DNA of 64,000 nucleotides. Origin: Nostoc sphaeroides (GTDB lineage: Bacteria; Cyanobacteriota; Cyanobacteriia; Cyanobacteriales; Nostocaceae). The translations under genes and the position numbers were made by a program. The DNA lies in assembly GCF_003443655.1 (NCBI RefSeq), contig NZ_CP031941.1, positions 5,896,001-5,960,000 on the forward strand, in the 5' to 3' direction. Below, piece by piece: positions 51,501-59,160 of this stretch. The notes beneath the pieces were generated by a model, which worked only from the letters and a program-made list of their open reading frames with translations, was not told the DNA's origin and did not search any database. Position 1 is the stretch's first letter. Each line of letters starts with the position of its first letter.

Positions 51501-52662
51501 TCAGAACTATGTTGTTACTACCCGTATCGGTCGCCCTTATCGAGTCAGCCCTGGTGCTGTGTTGCAGATAGAAGACGGCGATTTGGTACAACGGGGTGAT
51601 AACTTGGTGTTGTTGGTGTTTGAACGCGCCAAAACCGGAGATATTATTCAAGGTTTGCCCCGGATTGAAGAACTACTTGAAGCTCGTAAACCCAAAGAAG
51701 CGTGCATTTTATGTCGCCGGGGGGGTGAAGTTAAGGTAGTTTACGCTGAAAGTGGTGATGAAGCGATCGCTATCAAGGTCGTAGAATCAAATGGCGTGGT
51801 AACAGATTATCCTCTAGGCCCAGGACAAAATTTGATTGTGCCAGATGGATCGATTGTGTTAGCGGGACAACCATTAACCGATGGCCCATCCAATCCCCAC
51901 GAAATTTTGGAAATCTTCTTTAGCCTGGGTTCCGAAGATGGAATCTATGCTTGTGCTAGCCATGCTTTGCAGAAGGTACAGTCATTCTTGGTGAATGAAG
52001 TGCAAATGGTGTATCAATCTCAAGGAATTGATATTTCCGATAAACACATTGAAGTCATTGTTCGCCAGATGACCAATAAAGTCAGGATTGATGATGGTGG
52101 TGACACCACTATGCTTCCTGGTGAATTGGTAGAACTGCGCCAAGTTGAGCAGGTAAATGAAGCTATGGCAATCACAGGCGGTGCTAGGGCACAGTATACC
52201 CCAGTATTGTTGGGGATCACCAAAGCATCGTTGAATACCGACAGCTTTATTTCCGCCGCATCTTTCCAAGAGACAACACGGGTACTTACCGAAGCAGCGA
52301 TCGAAGGCAAATCCGACTGGCTGCGAGGATTAAAGGAAAACGTGATTATCGGGCGGTTGATTCCGGCGGGTACTGGCTACAATACCTATGAAGAACCCGG
52401 TGCGATTGAAGACTATGCTGCTGAAATTACCAGTAGTGTCTTGGATGAAGTCGATGATCCCCTAGATATGGTCTTAGATGACCGCACAGCTCGCACCTAT
52501 AATTTAGATTCTCCTACTCTTGGGGAATCTGGTTTTGGTAGCAGACGTGCAGAAAGGTCAGTTCTAGATGACGAAGATGAATTAATCGCCGATGAAGTCG
52601 TAGACGACGACGATTTTGAGGAAGTAGAGGAAGACGACGAGGATGATTTCGACGACGAATAG
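48589..52662 (+). CDS. rpoC2: RNA polymerase beta-prime subunit (C-terminal half)
   Basis: 1357 residues, with the large insertion in the trigger-loop region typical of cyanobacteria. Landmarks are [58 protein letters not shown] (zinc site), [20 protein letters not shown] and, near the end, [20 protein letters not shown]. The acidic tail ([19 protein letters not shown]) is long. At about residues 950-972 a heptamer repeat has inserted in frame. The start [13 protein letters not shown] is embedded in repeat DNA. A strong terminator follows. Confidence 0.98.
   Translation: [1357 protein letters not shown]
51434..51510 (+). repeat. Heptamer-repeat hairpin inserted in frame in rpoC2
   Basis: Perfect 18-bp inverted repeat: AGTGAGGAGTTAGGAGTT at 51451-51468 and its complement at 51477-51494, eight-base loop. 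Same units as in the rpoB-rpoC1 spacer and after rsmD. Encodes about [19 protein letters not shown], between QVVDVKK and [12 protein letters not shown], inside the lineage-specific insertion of RpoC2. Confidence 0.9.
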
Positions 52663-52701
52663 AGACTTGAAATTTCGCGTCTCTATTAAAATGTAAAAAA
52701 T

Positions 52702-52738
52702 AAAAAGGCAAAAGAAGATTTTCTTTTGCCTTTTTTTT
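52702..52738 (+). terminator. Intrinsic terminator of the rpo operon
   Basis: Perfect 15-bp stem AAAAAGGCAAAAGAA / TTCTTTTGCCTTTTT with loop GATT and an eight-T tail, 40 bases after rpoC2. Confidence 0.95.
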
Positions 52739-52774
52739 GCTCTCTAAAAACATATTTTTAAATCCTCAATATTC

Positions 52775-52876
52775 CAATACGCTTGGGTTAAGGGCTAATT
52801 GTATAAAATTGTGGGTTTTCGAGACGCGATAAATCGCCGTCTCTACAAGTGTTTTGATCTTATCAGAACTGTATTG
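52775..52876. mobile_element. CAATAC MITE, copy 3 (102 bp) with 10-bp target duplication
   Basis: Same size as copies 1 and 2 but with decayed inner arms (CAATACGCTTGGGTTAAG / CTTATCAGAACTGTATTG) and a GAGACGCGATAAATCGCCGTCTC-type centre. The direct repeat CTCAATATTC flanks it at 52765-52774 and 52877-52886. Confidence 0.85.
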
Positions 52877-52919
52877 CTCAATATTCTGGTTTCTACTTTT
52901 CAATCTAGTAGTCTGTCAA

Positions 52920-53504
52920 TTACGGGGATTCAAAAGTAACATCCTCATATAAATCTGCAACAGCACACCGAAAATCTACACTGGCCAAATGAATGATATC
53001 TTCTTGCCCATAGGGATAAAGTACCCATTGTCTCTCTGGGTTACGGCGAAAACATTCAACATTTAACCGACTTTGACTCACAAGTACATATTCCTGAAGT
53101 GACTCCATCTGTCGGTAGTCAGCAAATTTATCACCTCGGTCAAAGGCTTCTGTTGTCGGAGATAGCACTTCTACAATTAACGAAGGATAACGCAGAAAGT
53201 TGTTAAAAGCTTTGTCTCGTTGGTCACAACTTACTATAACATCGGGATAGTAATAGATATTAATTGACTCAATATGTGCTTTGGTGTCTGAGATATAAGC
53301 CTGACAACCACTTCCACGCAAATGATTTCTTAGCATAGCAAACAGATTGCCGCTAATAATTACATGCGTATTACTTGCTCCTGCCATTGCATAAACATGT
53401 CCCTGTCTATATTCATGCTTGATAGGACTGGTTTCTTCTCCTTTGAGATAGTCTTCTGGAGAAATATAGCTAGAATTTGGAGTTGCAACCATCTGTAATG
53501 ACAT
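52920..53504 (-). CDS. Uma2 family protein (DUF820)
   Basis: 194 residues. Uma2 pattern: YISPEDYLKGEETSPIKHEY, GHVYAMAGASNTHVIISGNL, IYYYPDVIVSCDQRD, YPSLIVEVLSPTTEAFDRGD and SLQEYVLVSQSRLNVECFRR. The putative catalytic D (PDVIV) and ExL pair are kept. Stand-alone copy; about 30% like the other two Uma2 proteins here judging by motifs, so not a recent duplicate. Confidence 0.87.
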   Translation of the reverse strand: MSLQMVATPNSSYISPEDYLKGEETSPIKHEYRQGHVYAMAGASNTHVIISGNLFAMLRNHLRGSGCQAYISDTKAHIESINIYYYPDVIVSCDQRDKAFNNFLRYPSLIVEVLSPTTEAFDRGDKFADYRQMESLQEYVLVSQSRLNVECFRRNPERQWVLYPYGQEDIIHLASVDFRCAVADLYEDVTFESP

Positions 53505-53631
53505 TTTGTGATACCTTGTATCTAGTTTAAAAGAAGCTTTACGGCTAAATCCGCATAAATCTAGCTATTGCTAGATGCTGTAATTCTCTCAAGAGCTATA
53601 ATCTACATCTGTTGCACCGAGAGATTAACTT

Positions 53632-54963
53632 GTGGATGTCATATTAGAACGATCGCACCAATTAAAACAAGCCTTAGTTGATTTTGTCCTTGATGCTGAA
53701 GGCGAACTAGCACAAGCACTGGAAACTTATGCAGCCGCACAGTTGCGCCGGGGAAGTGGGGATAGTACACAGCAGGACTTAATTATCGATAGCTTTCTGA
53801 CAGCCGGGAAAGTCGGTGATAAGTCACCATTAGAGTTGTTTATCGAAAGCCATCCAGATTTAGAAGAAAGCGATCGCAACCTGATCAACAGCTGGCATGA
53901 TAGTTTTATTGGCTTATTTGCCATTACCAATATCCTACCTGATGGCTTTGAATTGACAAACTGGTTAACAGATAAACACTACATTGTCAAGCCAAATAAT
54001 ACTCAAACATTACAGGCAATATCTCGGTTGAAAGTAGGAGAAATTTTATTAACTCGCATTTCTCCTGTTACCGATAGCTACTGGATGTTTTCTGGCCCCT
54101 ATACAATAATGGGTAAATTAGGTAAACCAAAACTTGCTGTAGCAATTGGTAATTTTAAAGAAAACTATAAAAGTAATCTTTACAGCGATGCTCCAGACTT
54201 GCTAGAAGAAGCTTGGCAATCAGTAGGACAATATCATCAGCAGTTTGTGGACTTTTTTGGCACTGATGAAATCACACTATCTGGATATAAGCTTAATAAA
54301 AAAATAGCGGAATTTCAAGAATTAATTACTGAAAAACGCTTTGCAGAAGCAGGAATTGATACTTCTAAATCCTTGGCTGAAGTGGCAGAAGCGGCTGGCA
54401 TTGGAGACGATGAAATAAAAGCAGCAGCAGAAGAATTTGGTGCTGATTCCAACATAGTCTCTCAGATGTTTAACAGCAAAAGCAGTAATAGCAAAATGGT
54501 GATGCCAAAGGTTGATTTACCTGCGGAACTAAAGAAAGCAGAACAGGTAACGGCTCTTTCTCATCCTCGTTGGGGACAAATGTTTTTACCAACATATAGT
54601 AAGGTACAAGCAATTTTATCAGCAGAGGACTGGCAAAGTGTTCAAGGAGCGGAAAAATTAGTTCGCTACTACCTTGAAGATAAAAGTATTAATGCTTTTA
54701 TTTGGCATCGATTAGCGCAACAGTATCCAAGTAAATTAGAAAATGTGTTGCAAACAGTTTTACAACGTCCAGAATTTCGTCTTGAAAGCGACTTAGACAC
54801 ACTTTTGCAAGAATTCAATAAACCTATTGAGCCAGAGTTACCAGAAATTGCTAGTGTTCCTATACATTTACACAATTTATTTCAAGAAGCTTTAGGAGAA
54901 GTTAACAAATCCAAACCCAAGGGTAAAGGGCAAAAAAAACCAGCAAAGGGTTTTAAACTTTAA
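53632..54963 (+). CDS. Conserved cyanobacterial protein of unknown function (443 aa)
   Basis: Start GTG 53632. Soluble. The first 200 residues contain conserved-looking GDSTQQDLIIDSFLTAGKVG, RNLINSWHDSFIGLFAI and PVTDSYWMFSGPYTIMGKLG. A middle helical linker (LAEVAEAAGIGDDEIKAAAE) and a helical C-terminal part (HPRWGQMFLPTYSKVQAIL) follow, ending in a Lys-rich tail (KPKGKGQKKPAKGFKL). I do not recognise a named domain. Similar proteins occur through cyanobacteria. Confidence 0.72.
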   Translation: MDVILERSHQLKQALVDFVLDAEGELAQALETYAAAQLRRGSGDSTQQDLIIDSFLTAGKVGDKSPLELFIESHPDLEESDRNLINSWHDSFIGLFAITNILPDGFELTNWLTDKHYIVKPNNTQTLQAISRLKVGEILLTRISPVTDSYWMFSGPYTIMGKLGKPKLAVAIGNFKENYKSNLYSDAPDLLEEAWQSVGQYHQQFVDFFGTDEITLSGYKLNKKIAEFQELITEKRFAEAGIDTSKSLAEVAEAAGIGDDEIKAAAEEFGADSNIVSQMFNSKSSNSKMVMPKVDLPAELKKAEQVTALSHPRWGQMFLPTYSKVQAILSAEDWQSVQGAEKLVRYYLEDKSINAFIWHRLAQQYPSKLENVLQTVLQRPEFRLESDLDTLLQEFNKPIEPELPEIASVPIHLHNLFQEALGEVNKSKPKGKGQKKPAKGFKL

Positions 54964-55218
54964 GTGAATTCTCTGTCTTTTTCATGCAATTAAGTACATT
55001 TTTAGAACATGAACGCTTGATACAAAATCAAAAAGGCAGAGATAACAGCCAAATACTGTAAGTTACCTTGGTCGTGAACACTGCGAGTGCTTGTTCAAAG
55101 GTAGAAAATTAAAATAATAATGTGCTGAAATCGGGCTAGATATTTTCCAAATGAAAATTCTTGGTGTGCAGCGAAGCTATATAATTAATACATTTATTAG
55201 TGAGAGGTATTACTTACC

Positions 55219-55608
55219 ATGCCGAATAATCACAGTACAATTTTGAGTAAAATTGTATTATTAGCTATGATAGTTTCTGCCTCTGCCACTTTGCCCCCAA
55301 TAAAAGAGGTAACTGCTCAGTCAAGTGATAATCGTTTACGAACACAGTTTACAGGGCCAAATAAGTGTTTAGATATTATCAACGATGGAGTAAACAACAA
55401 ACCCATTATGGCTAAGTGCGGTAACTTCTCAGGACAGCTTTGGAGCATAGAAACTGCTGGTTCTCCTGGGTATTATCGTTTACGAACACAGTTTACAGGG
55501 GCAGATAAGTGTTTAGATATTATCAACGATGGAATAAACAACAAACCAGTTATGGCTAAGTGTGGTAAATTCTCAGGACAATTGTGGAATTTATCGATAG
55601 GTCTTTGA
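55219..55608 (+). CDS. Secreted protein with two ricin-type (QxW) lectin repeats
   Basis: 129 residues with a signal peptide (about 1-34, LSKIVLLAMIVSASATLPP, cut near TAQS) and two nearly identical 45-residue repeats. Each has RLRTQFTG, CLDIINDG, NNKP, MAKCG and ends in GQLW. CLD...QxW is the signature of the ricin B/beta-trefoil lectin family, which binds sugars. A full trefoil needs three repeats, so this may dimerise or be truncated. DNA identity between repeats shows recent duplication. Exported; role unknown. Confidence 0.72.
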   Translation: MPNNHSTILSKIVLLAMIVSASATLPPIKEVTAQSSDNRLRTQFTGPNKCLDIINDGVNNKPIMAKCGNFSGQLWSIETAGSPGYYRLRTQFTGADKCLDIINDGINNKPVMAKCGKFSGQLWNLSIGL

Positions 55609-55687
55609 GTGTACAGCTAGCTGTGTACTTCCAACACCGATTAGTACAATCAGTGTCAAAAACGACATTAAGACAGAGTATTTATTT

Positions 55688-56125
55688 TTAAAGATCGGTA
55701 GATAGCAGGTGAACAATCTCACCTACGATTTCCTCTGGACTCTCAAGCTTGACTAAAAATCGATCAAAGCCAGCATTCAAAGCCTTATGAATTGAGACTT
55801 CCCGTGTATAAGAAGTGATAGCGATCGCAGGTAACTGTCTTAAGGATGAGCAAGAATGCACTCGAATTTGCTCAATTAACCAATTTCCATCATGATCGGG
55901 CAATTTCACATTGCACAACAGAATATCGGGATGAAGCGATTCTACCAAGGCAAGGGCTGCTTCTGCATCGGTTAAAGCGATCACCTCTGCACCATCTGCT
56001 TCCAAAACGAAGGTGAGCAAATCTGCAATATCTGGCTCATCCTCTACCAGTAAAATCAGGGTTCCAATAAGCTGCTGGAGCGAATTTAACTCAGTTTCTT
56101 GATTGATTTTTTGATGGCTTGCCAT
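55688..56125 (-). CDS. Response-regulator receiver domain lacking the phospho-acceptor Asp
   Basis: 145 residues, a single receiver domain with an N-terminal extension and no output domain. The acidic pocket (ILLVEDEPDIADLL), the Thr in AIAITSYT and the Lys in FLVKLESPEE are conserved. The acceptor position, normally LLxD before MPxxDG, reads LLCNVKLPDHDG: Asn replaces Asp (codon AAT on the minus strand). It is probably a pseudo-receiver that cannot be phosphorylated in the usual way. No histidine kinase is nearby. Confidence 0.88.
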   Translation of the reverse strand: MASHQKINQETELNSLQQLIGTLILLVEDEPDIADLLTFVLEADGAEVIALTDAEAALALVESLHPDILLCNVKLPDHDGNWLIEQIRVHSCSSLRQLPAIAITSYTREVSIHKALNAGFDRFLVKLESPEEIVGEIVHLLSTDL

Positions 56126-56437
56126 GCCGTCCCTTTATTACCTGCTATAGTATGCTATTTCTATTGCAACGCATGGGGCGGAATAAGTATTCACCCTAAA
56201 TACACAAATTTGGGGTGAAAAGTTTTATCAATATGAAGAAGTTAATTCATGGATCAACATTGAACGCCCTGTTAGGTAAGCGATCGCCCCGAACTAGTTA
56301 TCTATGACCACAGGCTTTAATAACCATTAGTCAAAAATAATTTTAGCTAGTATAATAAATCACGCTATTTTCCAGACCTAGATTTGGGTAGCGTCTCTGG
56401 GTTACGCTCTCCGAAATCAATCAAAACAAAAGAATCA

Positions 56438-56593
56438 ATGCGTGAAATTAAGCCCTGGACTACTACCCTAGTAGTCATAATATCTATTATTGCAACTTCA
56501 ATAGGCGTTTACAATCTTGAATCGTTTTTAAACACTGTGTGTTTGATAAATACTATGCCTGCTATCAGTAAACATTGTAAGGCGTTGCCCTAA
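56438..56593 (+). CDS. Possible small membrane protein (51 aa)
   Basis: From ATG 56438 (MREIKPWTTTLVVIISIIAT) the frame encodes one hydrophobic span and a short C-terminus with two Cys. An in-frame ATG at 56384 lies in a Nostoc repeat (GTAGCGTCTCTGGGTTACGC) and is not favoured. No family recognised; coding status uncertain. Confidence 0.4.
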   Translation: MREIKPWTTTLVVIISIIATSIGVYNLESFLNTVCLINTMPAISKHCKALP

Positions 56594-56713
56594 CTGGGTG
56601 CTTTATAATAGATGTGCCAAGTTGGTAAACAGTAGAGCTTTTTGAATCAGCTGACTAATATTTTTTGGTAACAGGTAATTGGAGAAAAGCTATTACCCAT
56701 TACCCATCACTCA

Positions 56714-58174
56714 TTACCGAGGTTCAGCTTGAGTTGAAACTGTTAAAACTTGTGGAGGTGTAGCATCCGGTGGATAGAGAAAGTCAACTTCTACTAAAGA
56801 GCGATCGCCTGCTTTCATATTTAATAAAACTAAGGGTTCCCCTTCTTGACCTCTCTTTTGCACTAAATGCACAAACTGAGTCTGGGGCTGATTTTGCCCA
56901 TCTTTGTAACGTACCCGCACTGTCCCTCGGAAGAATACTTGAGGGGCTGGTGTACTAAGAAAGCGTAACCCCGGTTTTCCCAATTGCTCCTCCTTAAGTG
57001 GTGTTTGTATAGACACACTAACAGTTTGAGGACTTTGAGTATTGTTGTATAGCGGCAACTTGAGATTATATTGAATCCCATAGTTCCCATGAGCGCGATA
57101 TGCTGTGTCAGGATAGCGCACCAGCATAGTAGCACTTTGAATTTGGCCAGTTCCTAATGTACCGCCATGCAGGCTACTCAGAGCGTAGGAAAACATTTGA
57201 CCAGGCTGGGGAATAGTTAGATACCTGCCTTTAGGATTATCTACTAATAAGGCTCTCCATCGTGAACCACCAGCCACTCCAGCAACACGCCCGTAAATTC
57301 TTGGTTTGCCAGTTTCTTCTAAGGGAGTAGGCGCTTTATCCCGTGGCCCAGCCAAATCACCATTATCTAGTAAATTCTGCCACTCCTCTAAAGTCGGCGT
57401 TCCCGCTTCTCCTGTCGGAGACGCTACGCGAACGGGTTGCCGTAGGCATCGCTCACTACCATCGGGATTCACCCGTGCAAACATGGCTAGGCTAGCTGCA
57501 TAGACAGTGCCATTACTTTGCAATCGGATCAATGTAGACCGACCATTGAGGGGTGGTGTCAATCCCTCCACAGGAATAGGTAAATTTAGTAACATCCGAC
57601 TTTGCCCTGCTGGAATGTCAATTTGGGCAGGAAAAATCTCTTGTCGCCGTCCCCTCAGTACATCAGACATGACGCGATCGCCTGGCCCGGCAAAAATTGT
57701 ACCCAACATATTTTGGCTAAAGGATGGTAGCTCAATAAATGGTGCATCCGGTTGACTCAAATAACTCGCCGCCTGCCAAATATTCACTTTCACTGGTTCC
57801 GAACTAGGATTGTGCAAAATTATCCCTAGATACAGCGATGTCTCCGACGGGCTACGCCTACGCAAATTCTCTGGCGGTTCAGCTCTAGTAATATGATGGG
57901 CAAAAATATCAAATCGTCCTCGAAAGGGAAAATTCAGATGCGCCGTTGGCACTTTTTTGCCATCTGGTGGAAAGGTGGAGAGTAAAATTCCTTCTTTCAA
58001 AACCAATTCTGGACTATTGCTGTTAAACGTTGGCACTGTATCCAATTGTCCTGGTAAAGGACGTACTTCTTGTGGTTGTACAACTTCTTCAGGCAGTGGC
58101 ATGGGAGGAGTTAATTGGGCAATCGGGAAAATTAGTAACAATGGCAACATATACTTAGATATTTCTTTCACCAT
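56714..58174 (-). CDS. DUF3370 family exported protein with in-frame repeat insertions
   Basis: 486 residues. The N-terminal hydrophobic segment (YMLPLLLIFPIAQLTPPMP) is a likely signal. The body is beta-rich: LGIILHNPSSEPVKVNIW, SQNMLGTIFAGPGDRVMSDV, IPAGQSRMLLNLPIPV, GRVAGVAGGSRWRALLVDNP and NYGIQYNLKLPLYNNT, as in the cyanobacterial DUF3370 family. Two interspersed repeats have entered in frame: one encoding ERCLRQPVRVASPTGEA (57405-57454) and one encoding about LRRRSPSETS (57835-57863). Probably a periplasmic or envelope protein; function unknown. Confidence 0.85.
   Translation of the reverse strand: MVKEISKYMLPLLLIFPIAQLTPPMPLPEEVVQPQEVRPLPGQLDTVPTFNSNSPELVLKEGILLSTFPPDGKKVPTAHLNFPFRGRFDIFAHHITRAEPPENLRRRSPSETSLYLGIILHNPSSEPVKVNIWQAASYLSQPDAPFIELPSFSQNMLGTIFAGPGDRVMSDVLRGRRQEIFPAQIDIPAGQSRMLLNLPIPVEGLTPPLNGRSTLIRLQSNGTVYAASLAMFARVNPDGSERCLRQPVRVASPTGEAGTPTLEEWQNLLDNGDLAGPRDKAPTPLEETGKPRIYGRVAGVAGGSRWRALLVDNPKGRYLTIPQPGQMFSYALSSLHGGTLGTGQIQSATMLVRYPDTAYRAHGNYGIQYNLKLPLYNNTQSPQTVSVSIQTPLKEEQLGKPGLRFLSTPAPQVFFRGTVRVRYKDGQNQPQTQFVHLVQKRGQEGEPLVLLNMKAGDRSLVEVDFLYPPDATPPQVLTVSTQAEPR
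57405..57454. repeat. Nostoc interspersed repeat inside the DUF3370 gene, copy 1
   Basis: GTCGGAGACGCTACGCGAAC, then GGGTTGCCGTAGGCATCGCTC; repeats of this type are scattered through Nostoc genomes (compare 10210-10240 and 61293-61328 here). It is translated in frame on the minus strand. Confidence 0.78.
57835..57863. repeat. Nostoc interspersed repeat inside the DUF3370 gene, copy 2
   Basis: GCGATGTCTCCGACGGGCTA then CGCCTACGC, another variant of the same repeat class, also in frame. Confidence 0.7.
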
Positions 58175-58307
58175 ACAGACATTAACAACTTGATGAAAGT
58201 GCCAGTTTGTTAATAATTAATACGCAATCTGCAAGAATCCCCATCAAATTTTCTGGATCGAGAACCGGAACGTGGGCAAAAATACAACGTACCATGAGTT
58301 GCTTTTA

Positions 58308-59102
58308 GCTTAAGTACTCTTTGCGAGACACTACGCGACAGACAAGTTTACCGCAGTCGGGGCTAATCTCAATCCCTGCTGCTCCCGTCATTAATTCTTC
58401 TAAATCAACTGCTGTTTGCAAAACAATTTCTTTACAGCTAAGTAAAGCGGTGTAAATAATTAAAAGTTTGTAGTCAGGAATTTAGTCCTCAAATGAGGGC
58501 TGAAGCTCTCACTACAAAATAATCTCAATACTTTTTACATTACTTAATCTAATTTTATTTATGGGACTTCCAAGTAAAAAAATATTCCATTGCTATTGTT
58601 CACTGTTGACCGTTGACGGTTCACGGGTTTTCAGTCAACAGTCAACAGTCAACGACTTGAATGTGGAATAATTTATTTTTTGGAGTTCCCTATTCTAGCC
58701 TACTTACTTAGCAACTGCTTCCCCACTTAATTATGTACGGCTTACAGCCATGCCACAAGAGACGATGTAATCCAATACTACTCGGTTAAGCATTTTGAAC
58801 TCAGAATTTGGTTTGGGGAAAAGGTTACTGGGGTTGGGTTAAAGGTTTTTTCTTTCCCTTTTCCCCTTCCCCTTTTCCCCTTAACCGAGAAGTATTGCGA
58901 TGTAATCAGGTTAAATTGCATTGATTTTTTCCATTACCTGAGTACTGGCAAGTTGCACATCTACGGGTAACTGGCGTAAAAAACTTAAGTCATCTGGTAT
59001 CAGATCAAGTTTGGTAAGTTCAAGTAATAAATCATCAGAAGAATTCGACAGTTGATATTTTAGGCAAATGTCAAAAGAAGTTAATAGAATTCTTTTCTTC
59101 AT
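58308..59102 (-). pseudogene. Broken pyrrolidone-carboxylate peptidase (C15)-like gene
   Basis: The N-terminal part (58911-59102) reads MKKRILLTSFDICLKYQLSN, then LSFLRQLPVDVQLASTQVME, and stops at a TAA where the family continues QPD, consistent with CAA-to-TAA. A C-terminal part lies at about 58308-58450 (KEIVLQTAVDLEELMTGAAG, then IEISPDCGKLVC), resembling the end of C15 peptidases near the catalytic His region. Between them lie a MITE (58773-58897) and other repeats, and the catalytic Glu/Cys region is missing. Family assignment comes from these two fragments in the right order and strand. Confidence 0.55.
58773..58897. mobile_element. CAATAC MITE variant, copy 4 (125 bp) with 10-bp target duplication
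   Basis: Ends CAATACTACTCGGTTAAG and CTTAACCGAGAAGTATTG. The centre is pyrimidine-rich (CCCTTTTCCCCTTCCCC) and unlike copies 1-3. The direct repeat CGATGTAATC flanks it at 58763-58772 and 58898-58907. It lies in the wreck of the pcp-like gene. Confidence 0.87.
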
Positions 59103-59160
59103 AACAAATATTATTTAGAATAGAAAAACCCTCCATAATAAATTTACAAGGAGCAGGTGA

